Assembly: GCA_019454045.1 (NCBI GenBank)
Contig: SKCR01037647.1
Location: 62,001 to 126,000, forward strand
DNA length: 64,000 nt
Direction: 5' to 3'
Source of the DNA: Zanthoxylum bungeanum
Taxonomy: Eukaryota; Streptophyta; Magnoliopsida; Sapindales; Rutaceae
Within the stretch, counting starts at the first letter, position 1. Every line of letters starts with the position of its first letter. Positions 31,958-43,651 of the stretch are shown piece after piece. The notes under the pieces were generated by a model. It saw only the letters and a list, made by a program, of their open reading frames with translations. It ran no database searches and had not been told where the DNA came from. A program made the position numbers and the translations under genes.

Positions 31958-32506
31958 CTATGCGTTAGGGACAAGCTTCCCATCCAATTTTCTTATAAAT
32001 TGACAAACATGGTATTTTAGAGTCAGATTCATGAGACTTAAATGTTGTCTTTCTTTTTGGAATTGTGCATGTAACATGTGAATTGTGTGATGCACATATC
32101 CACTGGGATGTGTCTCAAAAGTCAATGATATGTCATCCAAAGACTCCTTTCTCAAGCCATCCCTAATGAATTTAATTTTATCTTCACGGTTATCAGACAC
32201 CATTCCTAAAGAACGAAAACGAGTGTTACATGTCATGTGTGCACATTTATAGCAAACACCTAGTCTTTTAGCTCTTCTTTTCTTAGCATAGGTGTTTCTT
32301 CCTAAATCAGGCAGATATGAAATAAAAGAGTCAGAGGTCTCACCTGCCAATCGGACTCGTGCTTCAATAATCCAACGAATTTCATTAGGAATACCTTTGA
32401 TCATCAGAAGTCTCATTCGTTCCAAGCGAGCTTTGTAGACTTTCATCAGAGAGTTTTGAGGGAGAGAAGGAAATTGCTTGTGAAGATTTACGAGAACGTC
32501 TTCCAT
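31958..32506 (-). CDS. Unknown 182-codon ORF in the Athila-like element
   Basis: An undamaged frame starts MEDVLVNLHKQF and includes RLLMIKGIPNEIRWIIEARV, a Cys-rich GVCYKCAHMTCN segment preceded by KKRRAKRLG, NREDKIKFIRDGL, and a C-terminal ETHPSGYVHHTIHMLHAQFQ. It lacks an obvious signal peptide or membrane span. The three Cys at about residues 94-102 and the basic run before them suggest a small metal- or nucleic-acid-binding module, but this is inference. The position is downstream of integrase remnants, where Athila elements usually carry an env-like ORF; this protein does not look like an envelope. I have an impression of similar unnamed plant proteins near retroelements but cannot confirm it. 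Confidence 0.6.
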   Translation of the reverse strand: MEDVLVNLHKQFPSLPQNSLMKVYKARLERMRLLMIKGIPNEIRWIIEARVRLAGETSDSFISYLPDLGRNTYAKKRRAKRLGVCYKCAHMTCNTRFRSLGMVSDNREDKIKFIRDGLRKESLDDISLTFETHPSGYVHHTIHMLHAQFQKERQHLSLMNLTLKYHVCQFIRKLDGKLVPNA

Positions 32507-32688
32507 CCTAAAATGTGACTTTACCTACAAAAATTAAACTCACAAAAAATAAAACACACCAAATCTGAATATATACACAATTTGCATGGGTTGCCTCCCT
32601 GCTAGCGCTAAGTTTAACGTCGTCAGCTAGACATAACTGCCTGAACGTTAGGCTAGATCTGAAAGTGTGACACTTTCTTTTTGTCGCT

Positions 32689-33494
32689 CTAATGATTCTC
32701 CCAGTAGTGCTTGACACGCTTACTTTTAACCTTGAATGTTTCATTAGAATTGGGATCATGTAACTCAACGGTTATATCTGGTAAAACTTGAGTGATTAAG
32801 AATGGACCTGACCACCATGATTTTAACTTTCCAAGGAAAAATTTCAACCTTGATTTGCTGAACAATACCCGCTGCCCCGGTTCTAGTTGTATGCGCACTA
32901 ACTTCTCATCATGTCTATTCTTGGCCTTTTCTTTGTACAGTTTGGCATTCTCAAAAGGTTGTATGTCGAATTACTCCAATTCCTTGAGTTGATGGAGTCT
33001 TTTCTCTTCAGTTTCTTGTAGTTCAAGATTTAACTTGTACAATATGTAGTACGCTTTATCTTCAGGCAGTTGACATACTTTAAGTTTGTCGGTTGAACTT
33101 TGCTTTTCATTTGGGTTCTGGATGGTACTATCTCTCACATCAAGTCTGAAATATTCCTCATTCTTTTTATCATTCGGGAATTTCATGGCTTTGAAAATAT
33201 TGAATTTTACTTCTTGATGATGTACTCTCATGGTTAGTTCACATTTTTATACATCATTATAATGGTTTGACCGGTAGCCAAGAATGGTCTCCCGATGATG
33301 ATGGGCACATCTTCGTCTTCCTCCATGTCAAGGATAATAAAGTCTACTGGGAGAATGAGTTTTTCGACTTTGACCAGCACATCTTCAACTACACCTCTCG
33401 GAAATGTGAGCGATCTATCAGCAAGTTGCGGAGAGACTGAGGATGGCATTGCTTCTCCAATTTGTAGTTTCCTGTAAATGCAAAAAGGTATCAA
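32689..33494 (-). pseudogene. Athila-like Pol remnant: protease tail joined to integrase C-terminus
   Basis: From 33494 the minus strand reads the end of the protease domain (VPIIIGRPFLATGQTII). The protease-RT linker follows (MRVHHQEVKFNIFKAMKFP, EYFRLD). At about 33060 it passes into LNLELQETEEKRLHQLKELE and then RVLFSKSRLKFFLGKLKSWWSGPF, which belong to the integrase C-terminus. RT, RNase H and the integrase core are missing between them. Stops split the region at about 33233 and 32970. No enzyme can be produced. Confidence 0.85.
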
Positions 33495-34548
33495 GTTAAC
33501 ACTAGCACCTAAATCACATAGAGCCTTACTGAAGTTATGTTATCCTATAATGCAAAGGATGGTGAAACTGCCAGGATCTTTCAACTTTGGGGGAAGCTTC
33601 CTCTGAATGATGGCGCTGCATTCTTTTGTCAATGTTATTGTCTCGTAGTCTCCCAATCTCCACTTTCGTGAAATAATGTCTTTCATGAATTTGACATAGC
33701 TGGGCATTTGTTCCAATGCTTCTACAAATGGAATGTTGATATGTAACTTTTTGAAGATCTCCAGGAATCGAGCAAATTGTTTATCTAGTTTGTTTTTCTG
33801 GAGACGCTGTGGAAAAGGTGGAGGTGGAGTGAATCTTTCTCGATCATTTTATTTTGCCTCTTTTTCCTCTATCTGCGATTTAGCTTCACTGCTTTCTTCT
33901 GGAACTTCCTCAGTGGATGCATTGATTCCAACATTTTTGTTGATTTCAGTACTACTTTTCAAAGTGATGAGATGACATTGCTCATTCCTCATATTCCTTG
34001 GATTTGGTTCTGTGTTGCTATGAATGTTTCCTTGCGGTCTGTAACTCTGAGCATTGACAAGTTGTCACATTTGATTCTCCAATGTTTTCAAAGATGCTGC
34101 TTGGCTTTGAATTAATGCTGCTTGTGATTGAAACATAGCATCATATGATGCTGCTTGAGAGTCGTATTTTGCTTCTAGCTTTTTCAAGTGAGCCAGCACT
34201 TCTGTTATTCCTGGTTCTTTTTCATACTTCTTGCCTTTGTTTTACTGTTAGAATCCGGGTGGTGGATTGTTCTTTTGCCCTGAATTGTTGCTCCATGCGA
34301 AATTGGGATGGTTCCTCCACCCTCGGTTTAGGTGTTTGAATATGGATTGTTCCACTGTTTGTTGAAATTATTAACATAATTCATCGTCTCATCATGTTGG
34401 TTTGTTTCTGGTGCTCCTTCATATGGTGAATTTGTGGATCCAGCATTACCCTGCATGCTAAGAGTTTCCAGGAATTTGCATATCTGATCCATCTTGGCAT
34501 TCATTGTTGTGTTGGCTCCAACTTAATAAATTCCTGCAATTCGTTGGA

Positions 34549-35335
34549 TCATCTCATTTCTGTTGGCCACAAAGAATTGTTGGCCTTTTCTTCGATCAAG
34601 TCTAATGTCTGATCCTCTTCTTTTTCCATTAAAGCTTCTCTAGCAGCAGCATCAATTGTGGTTCTCATCAGTCCAGAAAGTCCATTGTAGAAGGTTTGGA
34701 CTTGTAGCCACTTTACAATCTCATGGTGAGGACATTTCCGGAGAAATTCCTTGTATCTTTCCCAAGCTTCGCAGAGGGATTCTGAGTCATGTTGCACAAA
34801 TGATGTAATGTCATTCCTCAGCTTTGTAGTTCTGGCTGGGGGAAAGTACTTTGCAAGAAATTTGGTGGCTAGAGTGTTCCAAGTTGTGATGGAATCTGCT
34901 GGTAGTGAATGTAGCCAAGCCTTAGCTCTGTCTTTCAAAGAATATGGGAAAACATGCAGTCTCATTGCTTCTTCAGCCGCTCGGTTGTAGTTGAATGTAC
35001 CACAAATTTCCAGGAAGTTGCTAATGTGGGCATTAGGATCTTCAGTTGCATTCCCCCCCAACGGAACTGACTGATGTATCATTTGGATGCATGTTTTGAT
35101 GTCACAGGCATTTGCTGGTAAGAGAGGAAGTAAAATACATGAAATGAAGCCGTCAACCACCGGAATAGTTCTATATCGAATGCGAATTGGTGGTATAACC
35201 TCCAAAGGTTCAGGTTCCATGTTGATCAGTGCTTCTTTGCCTTCTCACATTTCCCTTCTCAACTGTCTGATTGTTCTTTCAATTTCAGGGTCAAGCGGAT
35301 GGATTTCAAAACTTCTGGTTCTTCTTATGTAGTGT
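34549..35335 (-). pseudogene. Athila-like Gag
   Basis: Upstream sequence RSFEIHPLDPEIERTIRQLRREM (about 35310-35242) is cut by a TGA before the longest frame. That frame (35220-34549, 223 codons) begins MEPEPLEVIPP. The gag fold is clear: NAHISNFLEICGTFNYN, LKDRAKAWLHSLPADSITTW and LATKFLAKYFPP, then a C-terminal helical stretch. It ends after ANNSLWPTEMR at a stop. Further gag-derived sequence extends to about 33600 with stops. Gag packages element RNA; in a pol-less element it could still be translated, though the first stop argues against it. Confidence 0.85.
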
Positions 35336-35436
35336 CTGAGAACCTGAAACACAAGAAAATAAAAATAATAAGTAAAAACAAATTAGACATAAGTAAAGGT
35401 ATCTAACCCCAAAATTAATAGTAAAAGATAAATAAG

Positions 35437-35455
35437 TCCCCGGCAACGGCGCCAA
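35437..35455 (-). other. Primer-binding site of the Athila-like element
   Basis: Minus-strand TTGGCGCCGTTGCCGGGGA lies five bases inside the 5' LTR edge (35461). It matches the site typical of Athila retrotransposons. Confidence 0.92.
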
Positions 35456-35460
35456 AAACT

Positions 35461-37374
35461 TGATCGGTGAAATCATTCACGTAACGCAAGCGCACGTATC
35501 ATTCAAGTAGTATAAATGTATCAATATCATAAGGACTTAATACCATAGCTATCAATTTATGAAGTTAAATGTTTACAAGTACCTAATAGATTGGTTTGTT
35601 TATTGAATGGTGATTTTTGCTAAAACAAGTAAATAAAACAGTGCGAAAGTAAATTAAAGGAAAATTCAATATTATAAAACTATATGGGGTTGTGAATCCT
35701 TCCAATATCTTTTAAAGATGAAGTGGTTATCTCATGTTTGTGCAATATATCTGTTTATTAACTTGGAACACGAAAATATGCAAAAGCCTCTGTCGATGGT
35801 CAGATGCCAACACCCAAATAACCCAATTAATCATATGTCTATGTTAACCAAGTTACCTGAATTCATTAAGAATAAATTTCAATTGTGGCTACCCCGCCCG
35901 ACAGATATATGTTTATCTTGTAAGGAAATCTACCTAAGGGTCACCATGCCCCGAGGTGAGATCGTGAGCTATTGAGTCTAAGGCTGAAACCTAAAATTCA
36001 TTCGTCAAGTTTATTTTAAGTTTACCAAATCAATCTTATTAACGGCCAGTTAACAAGAAGCATTAAGCTTAAGACTCAATAAATAAACCTTTATATTACC
36101 CAAGACATGAATAACCAAATATATAAACCAGTGATATTGGAATTCATCACACCCCTAGATTATGTATTTAGCTACGACACATACCTAGGATTACTAAAAA
36201 CTTAATTAAACAAAACATCATAAAAAATAACTTGAAAATAAATAAAAGTAAAATTACAACAATGAAAGAAAATGCTGGGGTTAAAGGATCCACTTTTAAT
36301 ATTTCAAAATTAAAAATCTCCCTTATTGTCAATGTTTACCGATTAATTAATTATATTTAACTATGCCATAAAGGCGGAAATTTCATTTGTCTCAATTAAG
36401 TCCAACCGACCATATAGGCGGTAACAAGGTTATCATTTGTCTCAAGCCTCTGTCGATGGAATGTAAAACCGACCATATAGGTGGTAAATAAGGTTCTCAC
36501 CTAAACCGACCATATAGGCGGTAACTAATTAATTCAAATTTTAAATAAAATAAGGGAGATTAATCTAATTTATTATATTAAAAGTATTACCTTGTCACCC
36601 CAGTAGAATGAGATTACATGCTCATGCTGTAAATGAAAACACACAAAATTTTATTAATTAAATAAAAATAAAATATAAGAAAACATAAATAAATATACAA
36701 GACACTCTCCTTTAGGTTTTCATGGAGAAATTCCTCAAAAGAAAGCATGGAAAATTTACAAAGTTTAGCTTGATATTTATAGGCAAATCTATAGACTTCC
36801 ACAAATTTCTCCACCAATTGCTCCACCAAACATAACACCAAACATGACACCAAATCCTCCACCAAATATGCAAACATGTTTGGTGGAAGTTTGACAATTT
36901 TCATTTTTATTTTATTTTCATTTTTTTATTTTGAAAATGACTTTAATAATTACACATAACACACTTACAGATATTTTATCAATTTCGGTTATGGAAACCT
37001 CATAATTTGAAATTATTACGAACTTTAAAGTTGTAGATATTTGAGTCTTCTTTAATCTGAAACTTGAATCACCTCAATCTGATAACGGAGTAAAACATTA
37101 TGACCAAAATACGACAATTACGCAAAGTTAGAATTCCAAAATTGTACTTCATTAGAACGCCATTTCAAGTTTCCAACCTCCAAAATTCAAAATGTCAAGT
37201 CCAATTTTTACCCTTATTTGTTCCAAATTTCGTCATGATTGATTCCATTAAGTCTCGATTTTATTTTATTTGTAAAATAAACTAAAACTCATCAAAGCGT
37301 TCATAAAACTCGAGAAACTACACAAAATATTAAGTAAAATGGGCGGTAAATATTGATATATTTTCCGCACATCA
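35461..37374 (-). repeat. 5' LTR of the Athila-like element
   Basis: This 1,914-bp LTR carries three copies of the ACCGACCATATAGG(C/T)GGT motif (36411-36525) against two in the partner. A duplicated piece of LTR ('tcatttgtctcaagcctctgtcgatgg') lies between them. A minus-strand TATA box lies near 36775. Confidence 0.92.
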
Positions 37375-37379
37375 CACGG
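37375..37379 (+). repeat. Athila-like target-site duplication, right copy
   Basis: CACGG, identical to 27703-27707. Confidence 0.92.
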
Positions 37380-38269
37380 AAACCATTTCCATGTCTGTAA
37401 TTTGTCCACTCAAAAATTATGACGTCCACAGATAATCGAGTTGAACCATCCAAGTCGAAGTCATTGCATATATATAATTCACCTGTCATGGGTTATCCGA
37501 ATTGTTCCAGAGATATAGATTAAACGTTAAATCTCTGCTATGAACAATTCAAGTGTCGCGACATAATTATGATTCTTCAGAAAATATTCGGAACTCGTTT
37601 CCGAATCATATCTCAGCCAAGGATTTCAAAGAATCATAAATTGGACACCTAAATCTCGTACACGGGACTGACAGATCCTCTCTAGATACATCCCAGGATA
37701 TTATGGGTATCCGTCCATACCCAATGAACATGCGGAGGTCTGATCTTAAAAGATCATTGACGTGACTGTCATCAAAGTATGGAGGATATCTCACATATCA
37801 ACAGTGGTATCACAAGTCAAAGGAGCTAATATGCTATTCGACTCGTAATGATTCTTATTGGCGTTAGTGTACCATCTATCAGGAATCTTCAAATGAGTCA
37901 TTTTGTATTTATCCAATAAATACATATGTGTCCATATGAGTCTCCCAAGACTCGTGGTTTACTAAGATAAACCATTAGAACAATTCTAATATATGACACG
38001 TACTAGTCTCACGGGTTTACAAACTGACCAAGTATATAAACCTTGACTAGGAACAATTAAAGAATGAATTGTATTGTGACATTTCTTATTAAAAATTACG
38101 GTGCTTTTACAATTATGTCACAACCATTCATTCTAAGGTCATTTACGCTTTTACCATATATAAGATTATATTGATGAAAATTACTTAATTTTATTCATAA
38201 TAAAATATAATGTACATCGTATTTACAATAATACAACAAAATTTGGCGCGCCGAGCACCAACTCCAACA
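37380..38269 (-). repeat. 3' LTR of the minus-strand Copia, part 2
   Basis: This continues the LTR broken at 27707 and matches 47886-48776. It ends ACTCCAACA at 38269, next to a minus-strand polypurine tract AGTTGGAGAAAA at 38270-38281. Confidence 0.92.
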
Positions 38270-38403
38270 TTTTCTCCAACTTGCTCTAGTGCCAAAATTG
38301 ATGATATCTAATACCCATCACCTCTACATGTCTATCATATAGTCTCGGAGGCAAGGCCTTCGTAAGCGGGTCTGCTATGTTGTCCTCTTCAGATATCTTA
38401 CAT

Positions 38404-38411
38404 ATGACAAC
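38404..38411 (+). repeat. hAT target-site duplication, left copy
   Basis: ATGACAAC matches ATGGCAAC at 39355-39362 at seven of eight bases. Confidence 0.8.
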
Positions 38412-39354
38412 CAATTTTCTAAAACACGCTGCTTAGGTGACGCGTAATCGGTCGACGGCTCACTGTCGCGGTGACTATCACCAAATCATTGGTGATAGTC
38501 GCGCGATCGAGTGGTCAGCATGAAATCGACGCCTAGGCGCCGATTTCATCGCCACTAGCGACCGTGTATCAGTGCTGGTTTTTTTTTTTTGCAGAGGGCC
38601 GATCAAAACGTCGTCGTTTGGGGTTAAAAGACCCCCCAAAACGACGTTGTTTGGGGGGTTTAAAAACTCCCCAAACGACGTCGTTTTAGGCTGTTGTTTA
38701 TAATAATAATAAAAAACCTTATTTCTCTTCTCCTTCAGCAAATTCGATCTCTCTGCTCTCTCGCCTCTCTGGTTTCTATTTCATCTTCGTCTCCTCTATT
38801 TCTGCTTTTGTTTATAAGGTAATTTATTTTTTTTTTTATTTTTTATTCCAACTTGATTTAATTTGTTATTTGATTTATTAAAACTATTTAATATTTCTTT
38901 TGTTATTTGATTAATTCTTCAGATCATCTTTTTTTTTCTGCTGGAAAATACTGAAATAATGCCTAAATATTTTATTAGTATTACTTTATTTATTGTAGAT
39001 TTGTATTAATTTATTAGTATTTTATTATTTTACTATTTTAGTAATAGTAATACTTATAGTTATTAATTAATAATGCCTAAGTATTTTATTAGTATTACTT
39101 TATATATTGTATATTTGTATTACTTTATTAGTATTTTACTATTTTAATGCTTATTAAATTAATTGATTCATGGTTTTATGTTTTATAACATTTTGATTGA
39201 ATTTATATGATTTGGATTATTTATGAATTATGATGTTGGAAAATATTAGATTTTTAACTGTTTACCGACTAATTACCTAGGCCCCGTCTAGGCGCCCTAG
39301 GCGCTAGGCACTGGGTCGCCGCCCGACTAACGCCTAGCGCGTTTTAGAACACTG
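38412..39354. mobile_element. Non-autonomous hAT element, 943 bp
   Basis: The left end CAATTTTCTAAAACACGC and the reverse complement of the right end CAGTGTTCTAAAACGCGC form an imperfect terminal inverted repeat. The 8-bp flanks match at seven positions. It carries no transposase. Subterminal GGCGCCTAGGCG-type repeats and three AACGACGTCGTT-like blocks (38605-38692) are present. It lies in the 3' part of the minus-strand Copia, after RNase H, and Copia similarity resumes on both sides. Confidence 0.85.
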
Positions 39355-39362
39355 ATGGCAAC
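39355..39362 (+). repeat. hAT target-site duplication, right copy
   Basis: ATGGCAAC follows the element terminus ...AACACTG. Confidence 0.8.
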
Positions 39363-41282
39363 ATCTCCTCGAACGATGATCTCACGAATAATATGGTACT
39401 TTCATTCCATATGTTTCAATTTTCGATACGCTCTGGGTTCTTTTGCTTGTGCAACGGCACCACTATTATCACAGAACAACGGGATCGAATCCTCGATGCT
39501 TGGGAAACTTCCAATTCAGTGATAAATTTTCTAATCCATACATCTTCCTTTGCAGCATCTGATGCCGCAATATATTCTGCATCAGTGGTGGAATCAGTTG
39601 TTGATCCTTGTTTGGAACATTTCCAACTGAATGCAGCATTATTAAGAGTAAATACAAAATCCGAGGTAGACTTTCTATCATCAGGATCTGACTGAAAGTC
39701 AGAATATGTATATCCTCTTATCTGTAAATCACATTCTCCATAGATAAGAAACTTACCCTTAGTACCTTTTAGATACTTTAGGATATGTTTAACGACCATC
39801 CAATGGTCGTTACCTAGATTTGACTGATATCTGCTAGTAATGCTTACTGCATGGCTAAATCAGATCTCGTACATAACATGGCATACATGATGCTTCCTAA
39901 GCATGATGCATAAGGTTGACTAGACATTCTAGCCTTTTCATCTTCCGTCTAAGGACACATCTACTTCGAAAGAAGAATGCCATGTTGAAAAGGTATATTA
40001 GCAATTTTACAATTGCTAAAGTTGTATCTTTCTAGGATCTTATCTATGTACGAAGATTGAGATAACCCAATCAGCTTCCTTTCTCTATCTCTATAGAGTT
40101 TTATACCAAGTATATAGGAAGCTTCACCCAAGTCTTTCATTGAGAAGTTTTTACAGAGATTTGCTTTAACACCCTGCATCATTCCAAGATCATTTCCAAT
40201 GATCAGGATGTCATCAACATAACGCACTAAGAACACGATCATACTCCGACGAACCTTCTTATAAACACAAGGTTCTTCTTCATTTTATAGAAAACCAGAC
40301 AATCTGATTACTTCATCAAAACGAAGATTCCAACTCCGCGAAGCTTGTTTAAGTCTATAAATGGACTTCTTAAGCTTACATACCATGCCAGAGTTTTGGC
40401 TGAAGACAAAACCCTTCGGCTATTCCATATAGATTTATTTATCAAGAAATCCATTAAGAAAAACCGTTTTGACATCCATTTTTCAAATATCATAATCATG
40501 GTAAGCAATGATAGCCAGTAAAATCCTAATAGAATTTAGCATCGCTACTGGTGAAAAGGTTTCATCATAGTCCACACCTGGCCTTTGAGTGTAACCTTTA
40601 GCAACCAGTCGGACTTTGAAGGTTTCAACCTTCCTATCAGGCCCGCGCTTCCTTTTGTAAACCCATTTACAACCAACGTGAACAATTCCCTCAAGAAGCG
40701 AAACCAAGTCCCATACTTGATTCTGATGCATAGAATCTATTTCGGAATCCATGGCTTCCTGCCATTTAGTGGAATCAATATCTAACATTGCTTCTCTGTA
40801 GGTATATGGATCAGTCTCATCAACATGGAGCACATCGCGACTCTTGTCTTGTATCAAATACAAGCATTCAGGAGGTCTCGATATCCTAGTAGACCTACGG
40901 AGAGTGGAACTAAAGGTTCTACTTTTGTCTGAACCTGTGATTCCTCTATCGGTCTGTCATCTATAGGTTGGACTTCATCAAGTTCAACCCTTCTATGATT
41001 ACCACCTTCTGCCAAAAATTCTTCTTCAAGAAATCTGGCAAAACGAGCTACGAACAAATTTCAATGCTTGGGTTCATAGAATTGATATCCTTTGGAATTC
41101 GAATGATATCTGACAAACCTAACTTTTCACCCTCGAGGCAAAAGTTTATCCTGCTACGTCACCTTGATGTATGTAGGACAGCCTCAAACCCTAATATAAT
41201 TAAGGTTCGGTTTCCTACCAACCCATATCTCATATGGAGTAGTAGGAACAGCTTTAGAATGAACCCTATTCAGCAGATGTGA
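39363..41282 (-). pseudogene. Minus-strand Copia Pol, downstream half (integrase end, RT, RNase H)
   Basis: Reading from 41282 on the minus strand: the end of integrase (a PYEIWVGRKPN-like block near 41220), then RT with TKWQEAMDSEIDSM, CKWVYKRKRGPDRK and GVDYDETFSPVAML. The catalytic block RYVDDILIIGND lies near 40220. KDLGEASYILGIKLYRDR and RNase H (TYSDFQSDPDDRKSTSDF, TDAEYIAASDAAKEDVWI) follow at 40150-39450. Stops at several points, for example near 40860, 40305 and 39960, break the frame. Confidence 0.9.
41278..41282 (+). repeat. Solo-LTR target duplication, left copy
   Basis: TGTGA matches TGTGC at 43652-43656 at four of five bases. Confidence 0.75.
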
Positions 41283-43651
41283 TGTTATGGTTGGTGCTCT
41301 GAGCGTCAATTTTATTATGTATTTCTTTGTAAATGCTTATGTAATATTTTATTATTAGAAAATGAACAATTTCTTTTATGTAACTTCTTCTTTAATATGG
41401 TAAATACATAACTGGCCTTAGAATGATTAGTTATGATACTGTTGTAAAGCGTCGCAACTGATATTGAATTGTATCAGGACGTTGTCATTTTTAGATAGTT
41501 CCCGGTCAAGGTTTGCATTACTTGGTCAGTAAAGTAAACCCGTTGAGACTGGTACATTTCGTATATTGGAATCTTGGATTCCGATGGTTTCTCAATGAAC
41601 TATGAGTCTTGGAGACTCGTATAGACATGTAGGTGTTTATAGCGAATAAACACTGAACGACTCACCGAAGATTCTTAATGGATGGTACACCAATGTCAAT
41701 AAGAATCTTCTCGGGTTGAGTGAGCATAGTGATTCTTTGACTTGAGATACCACTTTGGATATCTGAGTTATCTTCCACTCTTAGATGGCAGTCACGTCAC
41801 TGATCTATTTAGATCAGACTTCCGCCTGTTCGTTGGGTGTGGACTGATGCTCAGGATATCCTGTGTGTATCAAGATAGGATCTGTCAGCTCTGTATACAG
41901 AGCATAGGTATTTCATATGGAATTAGCAATCTGCTAAATCCATGGGCCCGTGGTACACTGTAGAAATAAGTTCTAAGTGTTATTTGACGGATTGCTAATA
42001 GAAACGTTGACGTGATTACATCTATAGAGATTTGACATTTGTATCTATATCTCTGGATTGATCCGGATACTTGTGACAGAGGAATTATACGTATGTAGTG
42101 ACCTCGACCTGTATGATTCATAGAGTTTATCCATGTTCGTCATAATTTACGGGTGGGTGAATTATGGACACAAAATTTGATTTCGTGATGGATATGCCTG
42201 AATCTAGAGAGTCTCACTAATGGAATATATTCGTAAAGCACTAGGGCAACTGTTATGGATAATACTGATTATTTATGACTCGTTTAATGGTTAAACGAAA
42301 AATACATGCAATCGGGACCTAACAGTCATTTCCGATTTAATGTGTATTTGTATTTAATATTTGATATTATTAAATACACATTAATTAAATATCAATTTGT
42401 GATATTTAACATATATCATTAGTATATGTATTTGAGATATTTAACGTAAATATAATACATATATTTAAGATATTTATATTTATTATTTAATTATTTAATT
42501 GTTAAATAATTAAATGAACTAATAAATTAAATATCTTTTATAATGATTAAGTTGGAAATGGCATGTTATTATTGGAACACATTTTGATAACTTTATTAAA
42601 GGTAAATTGTTGCTTTATTAAAGCTAAAATGTGTGCCAATTGAATTTCAACAAAAATAATTTAATTGTTATTTATTTTTGGCTTGAAGAATTCGGCAATC
42701 TTGAGGTTTTGTTTTATTTTTCCAAGACTTACACAAGTTTTACAAATATTTTACAAAGTAAGGTTGGGAGAAAAGTTTGAAGGAAAAAGGAAATTCATCA
42801 TCAAAATCTTGGATTTGTAAGTAATTTCCAACTTTCTTCAATTAGGAAATTGTTTCCATGAGTCTAGGCTACAATTTTTTATGCTTAGAATTTTCTCTAC
42901 TCCTTAAGTAGGTAATTTAAATGTGTTGGAAGCTTGTTTGATGATGTTTAGCATGTATGATTAATTTATTTGCTTATTATTGTAATTAAGCTTAATAAAT
43001 TAATTAGAAAATTAAAGTTGCCATTCTAGAGTTAATTAGCCATTCATAATTAACCTAGAATTATTCTTGATTAATTTCATGATGGTGAGACTTGATTGGT
43101 GTGGTAATTGGATGATTAAAGTGTTGAATTTTGTCAATTTACTGTAAATTGTCCAGTATTTTGTGAAATTAGGGTTCTTAACCCATTCAATTTTTGGGGC
43201 TTTTCATATATATGATATAATTTGATGTATATTTGATGTATGTCAAATTTGGGATTGATTGGATTTGATCTTGATGTGTTTTGAACAAATTGGGCAAAAT
43301 TATAATTAATTAAAAATCTGGGCATATTTCGTAATTTTGGAAAACTTCTGGGCTGTTTCGAAATTCTGGAAAAGTTTATGGTTTATGTTGTAAATTGTAT
43401 AAATTATTTTGTGATTGATTTGGAATCAATTAAATATGTATTTGACATTTTAATTACCAAAATAATTAATTTGTAAAACTTTGGGGTAATTTAGTAATTA
43501 TAAGAAATATGATTTCTTGGGTTAAAATTTCAGATTTTAAGTATTGGTTAAATAAATAAATAATTAATACAAGAAAAATTTTTGAAATCGAAAAAAATTT
43601 GTTTTCCGCGCTCCGCTGCGCCAACCCGTAATTCCTTATAAAACCCCAACA
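41283..43651 (+). repeat. Solo LTR, same broad family as the Copia it sits in
   Basis: This 2,369-bp sequence starts TGTTATGGTTGGTGCTC and ends AAACCCCAACA. It resembles the reverse complement of 46329-48776: both begin with a TTGGTGCTC block, and both have 'ccttagaatga' and 'ttccgctgcg'-like segments in the same order. It has neither PBS nor internal domains on either side. Integrase sequence of the host Copia is interrupted at 41282 and resumes at 43652. It is oriented on the plus strand, opposite to its host. Confidence 0.87.

Larger units (their letters stand above)
27708..37374 (-). mobile_element. Athila-like Ty3/gypsy element with large pol deletion and captured LOG copy
   Basis: The LTRs are 27708-29534 and 35461-37374. 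The PBS at 35437-35455 reads TGGCGCCGTTGCCGGGGA on the minus strand, as in Athila elements. Exact CACGG duplications flank it. On the minus strand the order is gag, protease tail, integrase C-terminus, a 182-codon unknown ORF, a decayed LOG gene, a tandem repeat, polypurine tract and 3' LTR. RT, RNase H and integrase core are absent, so movement would have needed enzymes from a relative. Confidence 0.93.

Noticed and set aside
38478..38741. 87-codon minus-strand ORF
   Set aside because: It lies in a non-autonomous hAT and is built from its inverted AACGACGTCGTT blocks; it has no domain.
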